From WHSW01 sp963846565 (GTDB taxonomy: Bacteria > Actinomycetota > Thermoleophilia > Solirubrobacterales > 70-9), in NCBI GenBank assembly GCA_963846565.1, contig CAWJWL010000005.1, forward strand, positions 1,674,001-1,738,000: a stretch of DNA of 64,000 nucleotides, in the 5' to 3' direction. Below the pieces are notes generated by a model. It had not been told where the DNA came from. It made no database searches and worked only from the letters and a program-made list of their open reading frames with translations. Position 1 is the stretch's first letter. Every line of letters starts with the position of its first letter. Position numbers and translations under genes: made by a program. Shown one piece after another: positions 1 to 8,926 of the stretch.

Positions 1-851
1 CGGTCGTGATCACCGCGTGCACGATCAGCGGCAGCGCGGGCGGCGAGACGCTCCCAGGCACGCCCGGAGCCGACGTGATCTGCGGGCTCGGCGGCGACGA
101 CAAGATCGACGGACGGGGCGGTGCCGACACGCTGTTCGGGGGTGGAGGCGACGACGTGCTCGTGGGCGGGTCCGGTTCGGACGGTCTCGATGGCGAGGCC
201 GGCGTGGACACGGCCAACTACAACCCGAACGCGAACCAGACGGTCGACGTCGACATCGCCACCGATACGGCCTTCAATGACGGCCAGGGGTCCGCCGAGA
301 CCCTCACGGCCGTCGAGCGGGTCAGGGGAGCGCTCGACCAGCCGAACGTGCTCACGGGCGGACCGGGCCCGGACACACTGGTCGGCGGCCTGCTGGCGGA
401 CACGATCCTCGGGGTTGGCGGTGAGGACCGACTCCATGGCGAGCCCCCTGAGGCGGCTTCGGGCGGCGACGATTTCCTCTTCGGAGGCGGCGGCGGGGAC
501 ATTCTCCTTCCCGGACTCGGGTCCAACAGCGTCTTCGGCGAGGCGGGAGCCGACACGCTCAACTACACGAGGCTTCCGCCGTCGGGCGGGGTGAACGTGA
601 CCGCGACGACCGGAGACGGCACTGCGACGGGCGTGGTCGCCGACGACTTCCTCGAGATCGAGCATGTGAAGGGGACCTCCAGTGCCGACACCATCACGGT
701 CCAATGGAATGGAGTCCCCGGCATCGTCGCCGGCCGTGGAGGCGCCGATACCCTCTCGACAGCCGACGGCGACGCTCTCGACACGATGAACGGCGGCTCG
801 GGCGCCGACACGTGCTCGAACACGGACGGTGAGACGGCGATCAACTGCTGA
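1..851 (+). CDS. RTX (hemolysin-type calcium-binding repeat) protein, C-terminal part, 5' truncated by window edge
   Basis: The reading frame is open to the left edge and no signal peptide is visible, so the true start lies upstream; the first in-window GTG is at 6. The protein is full of glycine- and aspartate-rich nonapeptide repeats of the GGxGxDxLxGG type, such as GGADTLFGGGGDDVLVGG, which in this family form calcium-binding beta-rolls in secreted proteins. The repeats come in three blocks separated by less regular beta-rich stretches. It ends in a Cys-containing tail (DTCSNTDGETAINC). Enzymatic function cannot be told from this fragment; a secreted structural or adhesive role is an inference. 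Confidence 0.85.
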   Translation, partial: VVITACTISGSAGGETLPGTPGADVICGLGGDDKIDGRGGADTLFGGGGDDVLVGGSGSDGLDGEAGVDTANYNPNANQTVDVDIATDTAFNDGQGSAETLTAVERVRGALDQPNVLTGGPGPDTLVGGLLADTILGVGGEDRLHGEPPEAASGGDDFLFGGGGGDILLPGLGSNSVFGEAGADTLNYTRLPPSGGVNVTATTGDGTATGVVADDFLEIEHVKGTSSADTITVQWNGVPGIVAGRGGADTLSTADGDALDTMNGGSGADTCSNTDGETAINC

Positions 852-868
852 GGAGAGCGCCCGGCGGC

Positions 869-1849
869 TCAGGCGATCAGCTCGGCCGCGGCCTCGAGCC
901 CGGCGTCGAAATCCGTCCTGGGGATTCCGCCGACGCCGGGCGAGGTCGTGCCGGCGTCCTGATAGCGGCGCACGGCAGCGTGGACGTCTTCCTTCGAGCC
1001 GATTCCCGCGAGCTGGTCGAGCATCCGGTCCGAGAGGGCGGCCTTTGCCCGCTCGATGTCGCCCGCGGCCATTCCGGCGTCGAAGCCCGCGATCTCCTCT
1101 GTGAAGCCCGAGGCCTCGAGCATCGCCCGGTAGAACGGGAGGGACGCGTAGGGGATCAGATCCTGGCGGAAGGTCGCCTTGGCGCTCTCGGGATCGTCGG
1201 TGAGCGCGATCGGTACCGCGGCGACGACGTCGAAGTCATCGAACGAGCGCCCCGCACTCTCGAGGCCGCTCTGAACCGCGGGAATGACCGTTTCGCGGAT
1301 GTAGTCCGGACAGCAGAGCCAGAGCATCACGCCGTCCGCGATCTCGCCGGTGAGCCGGAGCATGTTCGGCGACAGAGCGGCGATGTAGATCGGCAGCTCG
1401 GGGCGAGCCGAGTAGCCCATGAAGCGGAACTTCGTCGGAAAGCGCTCGGACTCCGGCGGCTCCTCGCCGCGGAATATCGCCCGCACGCCGGCGACGTACT
1501 CCCGCATCTGGGTCACGGGCTTGTCGATCTTCTGCCCGTGCCAGTTCTCGACCGTGACCCGGTGCGAGACGCCGAGGCCGAGAACCATGCGCCCGTTCGA
1601 AGCCTCGTCGATCGTCGCTGCCGTCTGCGCCATCGTCGCGGGCGTGCGCGAGTAGATCGGCACGACGCCGGTCCCGAGGCGAATCCGCTCGCTCTCGGCG
1701 GCGTAGGCCATCAACAAAGTCAGCGAGTCGCGGCCGGCGATGTGGGTCGTGTAGGCGGCGTCGAAGCCGAGCCGGTCGGCAAGGGCGACGCGGTCGAGCG
1801 TCCTGCGCAGCTCCTTGCCCGGAGAGATGAAGGCGCCAATGCCGGCCAC
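869..1849 (-). CDS. LLM-class F420-dependent oxidoreductase
   Basis: A 326-residue luciferase-like TIM barrel. The N-terminal region has KELRRTLDRVALADRLGFD, followed by RIRLGTGVVPIYSRTPATMA and GRMVLGLGVSHRVTVENWHG, all typical of the F420-using branch of this superfamily (hydride transfer between F420 and a substrate that sequence does not reveal). I placed the start at GTG 1849, giving MAGIGAFISPGKEL, because this is where family similarity begins; a longer reading would run into the divergent gene starting at 1881. F420 biosynthesis genes occur at 24.8-31.6 kb in the same window, which fits the cofactor. The substrate is unknown. Confidence 0.85.
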   Translation of the reverse strand: MAGIGAFISPGKELRRTLDRVALADRLGFDAAYTTHIAGRDSLTLLMAYAAESERIRLGTGVVPIYSRTPATMAQTAATIDEASNGRMVLGLGVSHRVTVENWHGQKIDKPVTQMREYVAGVRAIFRGEEPPESERFPTKFRFMGYSARPELPIYIAALSPNMLRLTGEIADGVMLWLCCPDYIRETVIPAVQSGLESAGRSFDDFDVVAAVPIALTDDPESAKATFRQDLIPYASLPFYRAMLEASGFTEEIAGFDAGMAAGDIERAKAALSDRMLDQLAGIGSKEDVHAAVRRYQDAGTTSPGVGGIPRTDFDAGLEAAAELIA

Positions 1850-1880
1850 GGAGGATTCATATAGGAATACGGAGGTGTTG

Positions 1881-2765
1881 ATGGAGGGGCGCACGAAATA
1901 CTCGTTCGGGGCGTTCATTGCGACCGCCGTCCTCGGGCTCGGCGCCGGTGCCGGTGCCGGGCAGGCGGCGGTGACGGTGGGGGAGGTGTTTCCCCCCAGC
2001 GCGGGCTGCGGCCCGGACACCTACTTCCAGTTCACCTCCCCTCCCGCTCCGGCGGTCTCCTACGCGATGCCGTCGGCCGGGGTGATCACCGCGTGGAGCT
2101 TCCAAGCAGACGCGGCCCCCCCGTCCACCCTGCGGGCGAGGGTCCAGCGCATCGTTGGGGCCAGCTCGATGCTCACGGTCGCGCGCAGCGGGATCGAAGC
2201 TCCGGCGCCGAGCGTCCTCAGCACCTTTCCAACGCGGATGTCCGTCCAGGCGGGCGACGTCCTCGGCCTCTCCTCCAGCGTCGCTTACGCGTGCGGTCGC
2301 GGTGCTGCCGGCTACGACCGCGGATTCACGTTCGGCGATGCCGGGCCGTCCAGCACGCCGGCGCCCTTCATCGCCGGTGACCTCATCCAGCTCGACGTGT
2401 CCGCCCGGCTCGAACCCGACGCCGACAATGACGGCTACGGAGATGAAACTCAGGACTTCTGTCTCTTGATCCCGGCCCAGCAGGCGCCGTGCCCGGATCG
2501 CGCCGCGCCGGAGACCACGCTCTCGAAGAAGCCGAAGAAGAGGTCGAAATCGAAGAGGGCGAAGTTCGTGTTCGCGTCGGAGACCGGCGCCAGCTTCCGC
2601 TGCAGCATCGACGGGAAGCCGTTCGAGGTCTGCACCTCGCCCAAGAGCTACAAGGTGAAGCGGGGCACGCACGTTTTCACCCTCTTCTCTAAGGACGCCG
2701 CCGGAAACATCGACGAGAGCCCGGTCACCTACGCCTGGACCGTGAAGGGGAAGCCGAAGAACTAG
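1881..2765 (+). CDS. Secreted protein with lysine-rich linker and C-terminal beta domain
   Basis: The start ATG 1881 has a strong GGAGG at 1871-1875; an in-frame ATG at 1815 would overlap the divergent gene. Residues 1-30 form a signal peptide (positive start, Ala/Gly/Leu-rich core, AGAGQAA cleavage area). Residues about 31-175 are a beta-rich domain with paired Cys. Then comes a calcium-type motif DADNDGYGDETQD, a basic linker (KKPKKRSKSKRAKF) and a small domain with SFRCSIDGKPFEVC and 'FSKDAAGNIDESP', which resembles the Ig-like repeats common in exported proteins of Solirubrobacterales. Function unknown; probably extracellular. Confidence 0.75.
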   Translation: MEGRTKYSFGAFIATAVLGLGAGAGAGQAAVTVGEVFPPSAGCGPDTYFQFTSPPAPAVSYAMPSAGVITAWSFQADAAPPSTLRARVQRIVGASSMLTVARSGIEAPAPSVLSTFPTRMSVQAGDVLGLSSSVAYACGRGAAGYDRGFTFGDAGPSSTPAPFIAGDLIQLDVSARLEPDADNDGYGDETQDFCLLIPAQQAPCPDRAAPETTLSKKPKKRSKSKRAKFVFASETGASFRCSIDGKPFEVCTSPKSYKVKRGTHVFTLFSKDAAGNIDESPVTYAWTVKGKPKN

Positions 2766-2783
2766 CGGCGGCATAATCGCCCG

Positions 2784-3257
2784 GTGGGCTCGGTCGAGCA
2801 GACATCCGTGATCGCACGGCCGGCGGCGGAGGTTTGGGAGCGGGCGATCACCGAGCAGGGGATCAACGACGAGCTCTCGCCCATTCTGCGGATGACGATG
2901 CCGCCCGGTCTGCGAGGGAAGACGATCGACACGGTCGAGGTCGGAGTCGAGCTGGGGCGGAGCTGGATCCTGCTCGGGGGCCTGCTGCCCGTCGACTACG
3001 ACGACCTCCGGCTGATCGAACTGGAGCCCGGCCGGCGCTTCCTCGAACGCTCGAAGACGTCGACGCTGGACCCGTGGCAGCACGAGCGGGTCGTGGAGGC
3101 GACCGACGAGGGCAGCTGCCGGATCACCGATCGGCTCACGTTCGAGCCCAAGCGCGTGATCGGCTGGATCCCCGGATCCGAGCGGATCGCGGGCACCATC
3201 GTCGCCTTTCTCTTCCGGCATCGCCACCGGCGTCTGGCGAAGTACTACGGCGCATGA
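2784..3257 (+). CDS. SRPBCC-family (START/polyketide cyclase-like) protein
   Basis: A 157-residue protein beginning at GTG 2784. The first residues, VEQTSVIARPAAEVWERAI, are the usual opening strand and helix of the SRPBCC helix-grip fold, which binds hydrophobic ligands. A late segment with ITDRLTFEPKRVIGWIPG and a C-terminal helix ending in FRHRHRRLAKYYG match the end of the fold. No ligand can be assigned. It is 18 bp downstream of the secreted protein gene and may share its transcript. Confidence 0.7.
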   Translation: MGSVEQTSVIARPAAEVWERAITEQGINDELSPILRMTMPPGLRGKTIDTVEVGVELGRSWILLGGLLPVDYDDLRLIELEPGRRFLERSKTSTLDPWQHERVVEATDEGSCRITDRLTFEPKRVIGWIPGSERIAGTIVAFLFRHRHRRLAKYYGA

Positions 3258-3314
3258 GCGATCTGCCTGTTGTACCCCTTGGGAGCGCGTTAGCGGGGTA
3301 GTGTGGGGGGCGGT

Positions 3315-4061
3315 ATGGACCTCACCGACATCGAGCGGATCGCGAGAGTCGGCACCTGGGATTACAACCCGCGCAGCGGTGAGCTGATCTGGTCGAAGCT
3401 GCAGTACCGGATCATGGGCGTCGGCGAGGACTTCGCGCCGACGTACGACGGCTACCTTCGCATCGTCCATCCCGACGATCGGGCCCGGACGGAGCGAGCG
3501 ATGCGGCGCTCCCTTGCCACCGGCGAGGACTACACGGTCATGCACCGGCTCACGATCGAGGACAGTAGCCCCGGGATGGTGCTCTGCCGGGGGCGGGTCG
3601 AGCTCGACGCCGATGGGACGCCGCTGCGCATGGTGGGCGTGAGCGTCGACCTCACGGATCTTCAGCGAAGCGCCGAGGCCCATCGCGCCAAGCACGACCT
3701 ACTCGAGATCACCGAAGAGCTGACCGGCGTGGGCAGCTTCGTCTGGGAGATCGACGACGACACCATCACCCTCTCCGAGAACATGCACCGCGTCTTCGGC
3801 CTCGGGATCGGAGAACGCCTCGGCGGCTTCGACGACTACATCGCGCTCGTCCATCCCGACGACCGCCCGGAGCGCCGCCGCATCCTCGAGGGGGTCTTGG
3901 CCGGGGATGAGGTGGCGACCAGCGACTACCGGATCGTGCGGCCGTCTGGCGAGATCCGCCATCTGCAGTCGAAGGTGCAGCTGACCCACGACGAGAACGG
4001 GAAGCCCTTGCGCCTGATCGGCGCAGTCCGCGACCTCACCGACTGGCCGGGCTCGGCCTAG
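3315..4061 (+). CDS. Protein with two tandem PAS domains and no output domain
   Basis: About 248 residues when started at ATG 3315, which follows a G-rich ribosome-binding region (GTGTGGGGGGCGGT); an in-frame GTG at 3303 is an alternative. Two PAS_3-type domains lie at roughly residues 5-110 and 120-240. Each carries the same landmarks: a GTWDYNP or GSFVWEID strand, a VHPDDR motif and a closing strand with VGVSVDLTD or IGAVRDLTD. The typical C-terminal kinase, GGDEF or STAS domain is absent: the protein ends a few residues after the second PAS. It may act as a stand-alone sensor or partner protein; this is inference. Confidence 0.8.
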   Translation: MDLTDIERIARVGTWDYNPRSGELIWSKLQYRIMGVGEDFAPTYDGYLRIVHPDDRARTERAMRRSLATGEDYTVMHRLTIEDSSPGMVLCRGRVELDADGTPLRMVGVSVDLTDLQRSAEAHRAKHDLLEITEELTGVGSFVWEIDDDTITLSENMHRVFGLGIGERLGGFDDYIALVHPDDRPERRRILEGVLAGDEVATSDYRIVRPSGEIRHLQSKVQLTHDENGKPLRLIGAVRDLTDWPGSA

Positions 4062-4076
4062 CCCGGCCCTCAGAGC

Positions 4077-4643
4077 TCAGTGGGCCTCGTCGGCCGCGTG
4101 GGCCGGAGGGCGTGACTCTTCCGCGAGTGAGGTCAGCTCGAGAACCCCACGCGAGGCCTCTTCGAGCACCTCGCTCGCCTCCTCGCCCGAGCGGGCATAT
4201 AGCTCGACCAGGAGGTGGACGATGATCCGCTCCTCGTCGTGCTTGTGGAAGCGGACGTGGGTGAAGAACTCGCGCGTCCCCTGCTCGCCGAAGGACGCGT
4301 AGGTGAGGCTGTCGGCCGCATCCGGGCCGGAGCACGTCTCGACCAGGTCCTGGTCGATGGTGACGGTGCAGGAGGCGACCCACGGGGTGCCGGCTACCAT
4401 CCGCTCCCAGCGGTCCTCGACCGGGACCACGCGGCCCTCCTCGATTCCGAGATGGGGTTGGTCGTGCATGCAGTCGAGGCACTGCACCACCGCCTCCTGA
4501 ATCTCCTCCATACGCTCGGCCGTCTCGCCGGACTCGGGATCGACGCGGATGATCGCGTCGTAGTGAACCTGTGCCTCGAGGCGAGTGGACCAGCAGCGAT
4601 AGCAGCGAAGCCATGCGGCGCGGTCGCCGTTCAGCTCGTTCAT
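4077..4643 (-). CDS. Hypothetical protein with two CxxC motifs
   Basis: A 188-residue acidic protein. A CYRC pair near residue 14 and a CLDC pair near residue 55 could hold one zinc ion, separated by a helix-forming stretch. The C-terminal half is a mixed alpha/beta region with a His/Glu-rich segment (RFHKHDEERIIVHLLVELYA). I do not recognise the family. The stop is 15 bp from the convergent PAS gene stop, and the next gene on the same strand (GNAT) ends 38 bp upstream of its start. Confidence 0.6.
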   Translation of the reverse strand: MNELNGDRAAWLRCYRCWSTRLEAQVHYDAIIRVDPESGETAERMEEIQEAVVQCLDCMHDQPHLGIEEGRVVPVEDRWERMVAGTPWVASCTVTIDQDLVETCSGPDAADSLTYASFGEQGTREFFTHVRFHKHDEERIIVHLLVELYARSGEEASEVLEEASRGVLELTSLAEESRPPAHAADEAH

Positions 4644-4680
4644 CGACAGTGAGCGTAGCTACCTCGGTGCGAGGCGTCCA

Positions 4681-5241
4681 TCAACGCAGGTCGTCGGGCA
4701 AGAGCGAGTACATGAGCATGTCGCGATGCGCTCCCGCGATCACCATGAAGGCGCGCAACCGGCCCTCGCAGACGAAGCCGACGGCGTCGGCGACCGCGCG
4801 CGACGGGGCGTTGTCCGGTTCGATCCAGAGCTCGACCCGGCGCACCCCCATCTCCCCGAAGGCAAAGCCGCAGAGCAGGCGCAGCGCGCGCGCCGCGGTG
4901 CCGCGCCCGCGCGCCTCCGGGGCAACCCAGTACCCGGAGGAGCAGCGGCCGCTGAGCGGGTCGACCGCGTGCAGCCCGACGGCGCCGAGCAGCTCGCCGC
5001 TGTGGGCGTCGACGACGAGCAATCCGAGGTCGGTTCCCGCCGCCATCCCCGCTGCGGACGCGTTCATCCACTCGCGGGCGTGGCGGGGTTCGTACGGCGC
5101 CGGGACGCGGGTGTAGCGCGAGATCGCCGGGTCCTGGCAGGCGGCGGTGATCGCCTCGAGGTCGGCGTCGCTCGACGGCCGCATGCGGACGACCCCGTCC
5201 GTGAGGCCCTCGATGGGAAGCTCGATCGGCGCCGGAGCCAA
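4681..5241 (-). CDS. GNAT-family N-acetyltransferase (RimJ/RimL-like)
   Basis: A 186-residue acetyltransferase fold. The acetyl-CoA loop is seen in GYWVAPEARGRGTAARAL (the Q/RxxGxG/A motif), followed by RVELWIEPDNAPSRAVADAVGF, where the Asn and helix of the RimJ-type subfamily are clear. It would transfer acetyl to an amine; the acceptor is unknown. The start used is TTG 5241, the only position that keeps the usual first beta-strand (IELPIEGLTDGVVRMRP); ATG 5187 is a shorter option. The upstream lipoprotein gene stops only 8 bp before it, suggesting co-transcription. Confidence 0.8.
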   Translation of the reverse strand: MAPAPIELPIEGLTDGVVRMRPSSDADLEAITAACQDPAISRYTRVPAPYEPRHAREWMNASAAGMAAGTDLGLLVVDAHSGELLGAVGLHAVDPLSGRCSSGYWVAPEARGRGTAARALRLLCGFAFGEMGVRRVELWIEPDNAPSRAVADAVGFVCEGRLRAFMVIAGAHRDMLMYSLLPDDLR

Positions 5242-5249
5242 CGCGAGCG

Positions 5250-6890
5250 CTAGTCGTCGAAGGTGATCGCCGTCTCGCTCGCAAGCTCGCCGCCGTCCTC
5301 ACCGGCGCCGATGACGATCAGCCCGAGCGGCTCGAGGTAGCTCTGCACGTGGGCGAAGTCGGGATCGCTCGCGGCGAGCAGGCCGACGGAATCGATCAGG
5401 GCGCCGAGGTCCGCGAAAGCGAACGGCTCGAGGTCCGAGGCGAGCGAGCCGGAGATCTCGTCGAGGCGGCCGCTGTCGGAAAGCGTCTCGTCCGGCGCGA
5501 GCGTCTCGGGCGACACGCCGAGGCCGATCGCGAAGCGGTCCGAGCCGAGGACCGCGCCAAGCGGCGGCAGCCCGGGACCACTGATCTCAAACGTGGTGAG
5601 ATCGCCCTCGTTCTGCGCGCTGATGCGGACCCCGGGGACCTCACGCTGGAGAACCCTCGTGAGCGACTCGAGCAGGTCGACCATCGCGTCGCGGTCCTCG
5701 ACCCCGAACACGGCGCCGCCCTCGACGCCGACGAGGCCGCCGGGGGCGGCGAAGAAGGCGACGTCCCCGACGATCTCCGGGAGCTCGTCGATCGAGACGC
5801 CGAAGGTCTGCTCGAAGAGCTCGGCGGCGCGCTCGGCATCGACGTTGTCCTCGGCGGCGCTCTGCTCGAAGCCGATCGCGAACCCGGACAGCAAGCCGCC
5901 GATGCAGCCGGGACAGCCGAATGCCACGTTCGCGTTCGAGGGCAGCCCGCCGATCAGCTCCGTGACTCCTTCACCGAGCAGCTCGCCCTCTCCCGCGCCG
6001 CCCATCTGGCTGTAGAAGCGGACGGCGTCCTCCTCAACGACGAGCGCGAGCGTGGCGGGCTGGTCGAAGTCGTACCCGGAGCCGCCGAGGATCTCCTCGA
6101 ACTGCTCGCGGTCGAGGTCCCCGTCCGCGCTGATCGCGGAGTCGATGACCGCCCCGAAGTCGAGCCGGCCGAAGGCGAGCGCGTCGGCGGCGTCGACGTC
6201 ACCGACCTCGTAGCTCCAGCCCTCGGAGTCGGCGAGCGACGGTTCGTTGCCGGCGGACCTGTCGATCGCGGCCTCGACCGCCTCGCGGTCGGGCGCGGCG
6301 ACGAGGTAGTCGTCCGGGAAGGCCACCGTCGTGTGGTCGGAGACGATCATCTCGACCCCCTCGTACTCGGCGTCGGTGAACTCGCCGCCGGTCTCGAGCG
6401 TGGCCCGGGCCGCCTCCGGGTCGGTGGTCTGCGCCATGACGAGGAACGGCTCGGCGTCGCTCTCGGGCAGGTCGACGCTGCCCGATTCGCCGATGCCGGT
6501 GACGTCGATCTCGGCGAGCTCCGGCGTGAAGGCCGACGCGTCGGTGACCGCGATCGCGGCGCGGTCGCCGAGCCACGGCTCGATGTCGTCCTCGTAGGTG
6601 AGGCCCTCGGTCTCGGGGTCGCCCGCAAAGGCCTCGTTGATCGCGGCGGCGATCGTCGCCTCGAGATCCTCGCCACCCGGGAAACGGGCCGCGATCGACT
6701 CGAGGCTGTCGGCGCCGCGGCCGTCGAAGCGGACCGTCCCCTCGAAGTACATCGGTGCGGCTGCCGGGGCGAACGTTGCCGGGCTCGTGTCCGTGGCCCC
6801 GCTCTCCTCTTCGTCGCCGCCGCAGGAGGCAAGGCCCAGGGCCCCGAGGGACATCAGGGCGAGGAACGCGAGCAGGCGCGTGCGCAGCAT
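5250..6890 (-). CDS. DUF3352-type lipoprotein
   Basis: A 546-residue exported lipoprotein. The signal peptide ends in a lipobox, LGLASC, with the lipidated Cys at residue 23, followed by an acidic Ser/Thr-rich linker. The rest resembles the DUF3352 family: repeated 'FLVMAQTTDPEAARATLE' and 'LALVVEEDAVRFYSQMGG' units with alternating strands and helices, and a GCPGC pair near the middle. Function of the family is unknown; location is the outer face of the membrane. ATG 6890 was chosen; a GTG at 6899 overlaps the stop of ecm by one base and would add three residues, so the gene is probably coupled to ecm either way. Confidence 0.75.
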   Translation of the reverse strand: MLRTRLLAFLALMSLGALGLASCGGDEEESGATDTSPATFAPAAAPMYFEGTVRFDGRGADSLESIAARFPGGEDLEATIAAAINEAFAGDPETEGLTYEDDIEPWLGDRAAIAVTDASAFTPELAEIDVTGIGESGSVDLPESDAEPFLVMAQTTDPEAARATLETGGEFTDAEYEGVEMIVSDHTTVAFPDDYLVAAPDREAVEAAIDRSAGNEPSLADSEGWSYEVGDVDAADALAFGRLDFGAVIDSAISADGDLDREQFEEILGGSGYDFDQPATLALVVEEDAVRFYSQMGGAGEGELLGEGVTELIGGLPSNANVAFGCPGCIGGLLSGFAIGFEQSAAEDNVDAERAAELFEQTFGVSIDELPEIVGDVAFFAAPGGLVGVEGGAVFGVEDRDAMVDLLESLTRVLQREVPGVRISAQNEGDLTTFEISGPGLPPLGAVLGSDRFAIGLGVSPETLAPDETLSDSGRLDEISGSLASDLEPFAFADLGALIDSVGLLAASDPDFAHVQSYLEPLGLIVIGAGEDGGELASETAITFDD

Positions 6891-6898
6891 CGGGCTCA

Positions 6899-8902
6899 CT
6901 ACGCCGGAGACCCGGTCGCAGCACGGTCACGAACGAGCTCGGCGATGTCGCGCATGATCCGGTTGACGTCGAAGTCCTTCGGCGTGTAGACGGCGGCGAC
7001 TCCGGCCTCGCGCAGGCGCTCGGCGTCGGCCTTGGGAATGATCCCGCCGACGACCACCGGCGTCTCGGCGCCGTGCTCGCGCAGCAGCCGGATGGTTTCG
7101 GGGATCAGCTCGAGGTGGGAGCCGGAAAGGATCGACAGGCCGACGACATCGACGTCCTCGTCGACCGCGGAGGCCGCGATCTGCTCCGGGGTCAGGCGGA
7201 TCCCCTGGTAGATCACCTCCATGCCGACGTCCCGGGCCCTGACGGCGATCTGCTCGGCGCCGTTCGAGTGCCCGTCGAGGCCGGGCTTGCCGACCAGGAT
7301 CCGGATCCGGTGCCCAAGCTCCTCGGAGACCTCGTTCACCCGCGCGCGGATCTCGTCGAGAAGGCCATCGTCGCCCGGAACGGCGCCGCCCGAGACGCCG
7401 GTGGGCGCGCGGTAGTCGCCGAAGACGTCACGCAGCGTCTGCGACCACTCTCCGGTCGTCGCTCCCGCCTTCGCGGCGGCGATCGTCGCCGGCATGATGT
7501 TCTGCGACTCGTCGGCGGCGGCTGCGGCGAGCTCAACGAGCGCGGCCTTGACCGCATCCTCGTCACGCTCCGCCTTCCACTCCTCGAGCGCCTCGGTCAG
7601 CTCCCGCTCGACCTCCGGGTCCGGGGTCAGGATGCCGCCATCGGCGCCGGCGGTGAGCGGTGAGTCCTCGGTCTCGGTGAAGCTGTTCTGGCCGATCACC
7701 TTGATCTCGCCCTGCTCGATCTTCGTGATCCGCTCGCGGTGTGACTCGACCAGGCGCGCCTTCATGTAGGCGACAGCGCTCTCCTCGGCGGCGCCGCCGT
7801 TCTCGGCGACGACCGCCATCTCCGCGCGGACGCCTTCGACCAGTTCCTCGACGAGGCCGTCCATCACCTTCGAGCCCTCGAAGATGTCCGGGTACTCGAG
7901 CAGGTCGGTCTCGAACGCGAGCACCTGCTGGATCCGCAGGCTCCACTGCTGGTCCCACGGGCGGGGCAGGCCCATCGCCTCGTTCCAGGCGGGAAGCTGG
8001 ATTGCGCGGGCGCGGGCGTTACGCCCGAGCGTCACGGCCAGGGCTTCGAGGACGATCCGCTGCACGTTGTTCTCGGGCTGCGCCTCGGTGAGGCCGAGGC
8101 TGTTGACCTGGACGCCGTAGCGCATGCGCAGGAACTTCGGCTCGGTGACGCCGTAGCGCTCGCGGCCGAGCTCCTCCCAGAGCTGGCCCATCGCGCGCAG
8201 CTTCGCGTGCTCCTCGACGAACCGGACGCCGGCGTTGACGAAGAACGAGATCCGGCCGAAGACCTTGGGAAAGTCCTCCTCCGCGACCTGGCCGCGCTTC
8301 TTCACCTCGTCGAGCACGGCGATCGCGGTCGAGAGCGCGTAGGCGATCTCCTGTACCGCCGTCGCGCCCGCCTCCTGCAGGTGGTAGGAGCAGACATTGG
8401 TCGGGTTCCAGCGCGGGATCTCGTTGACGGCGAAGGCAACGGTGTCGGCGATCAGGCGGAGCGACGGACCCGGGGGGAAGGCGTAGGTGCCGCGGGAGAG
8501 GTACTCCTTGATGATGTCGTTCTGCGTGGTCCCCGTGAGTTCGGCGCGGTCGACCCCGTTCTCGTCGGCGACCGTGACGTAGAGGCCGAGGAGCCAGGCT
8601 GCGGTCGCGTTGATCGTCATCGAGGTGTTCATCTCGCCGAGTGGGATCCCGTCGAGGAGCGCGTGCATGTCGCCCTTGTGGACGATCGAGACGCCGACCT
8701 TGCCGACCTCGCCGCGGGCGAGGACGTGATCGGGGTCATAGCCCGTCTGCGTGGGCAGGTCGAAGGCGATCGAAAGCCCCGTCTGCCCCTTCGCGAGGTT
8801 CTTGCGATAGAGCTCGTTCGACCGCCGGGCATCCGAATGCCCGGCGTAGGTGCGCATCACCCATGGACGGTCGGGCTCGGGCAGGCGGTGCTCAGTGCTC
8901 AT
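6899..8902 (-). CDS. ecm: Ethylmalonyl-CoA mutase (coenzyme B12-dependent; MeaA-type)
   Basis: A 667-residue single-chain mutase that converts (2R)-ethylmalonyl-CoA to methylsuccinyl-CoA using adenosylcobalamin. The N-terminal substrate-binding barrel starts with MRTYAGHSDARRSNELY and includes LAKGQTGLSIAFDLPTQTGY, TSMTINATAAWLLGLY and LTGTTQNDIIKEYLSRGTY. The C-terminal cobalamin domain starts near residue 530 and has the DxHxxG signature (DGHSNGAEQ at about 543) and the later GLSILSGSH and VVVGGIIP segments. By eye it is closer to Ecm/MeaA than to methylmalonyl-CoA mutase large subunits, and it lacks their partner gene. ATG 8902 is 24 bp from a divergent GTG start. The ccr gene is 3.8 kb away on the same strand. 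Confidence 0.88.
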   Translation of the reverse strand: MSTEHRLPEPDRPWVMRTYAGHSDARRSNELYRKNLAKGQTGLSIAFDLPTQTGYDPDHVLARGEVGKVGVSIVHKGDMHALLDGIPLGEMNTSMTINATAAWLLGLYVTVADENGVDRAELTGTTQNDIIKEYLSRGTYAFPPGPSLRLIADTVAFAVNEIPRWNPTNVCSYHLQEAGATAVQEIAYALSTAIAVLDEVKKRGQVAEEDFPKVFGRISFFVNAGVRFVEEHAKLRAMGQLWEELGRERYGVTEPKFLRMRYGVQVNSLGLTEAQPENNVQRIVLEALAVTLGRNARARAIQLPAWNEAMGLPRPWDQQWSLRIQQVLAFETDLLEYPDIFEGSKVMDGLVEELVEGVRAEMAVVAENGGAAEESAVAYMKARLVESHRERITKIEQGEIKVIGQNSFTETEDSPLTAGADGGILTPDPEVERELTEALEEWKAERDEDAVKAALVELAAAAADESQNIMPATIAAAKAGATTGEWSQTLRDVFGDYRAPTGVSGGAVPGDDGLLDEIRARVNEVSEELGHRIRILVGKPGLDGHSNGAEQIAVRARDVGMEVIYQGIRLTPEQIAASAVDEDVDVVGLSILSGSHLELIPETIRLLREHGAETPVVVGGIIPKADAERLREAGVAAVYTPKDFDVNRIMRDIAELVRDRAATGSPA

Positions 8903-8926
8903 GCCGGAATTGTAAGTTGCGAGGCG

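Noticed and set aside
1857..3695. A 612-codon minus-strand frame spanning several plus-strand genes
   Set aside because: It crosses three genes with good starts and families; composition is Arg/Asp-rich as expected for an antisense frame.
5349..6989. A 546-codon open frame antisense to the DUF3352 lipoprotein
   Set aside because: It is a GC-rich mirror frame with no domain, signal or start context; the opposite strand has a clear lipoprotein.
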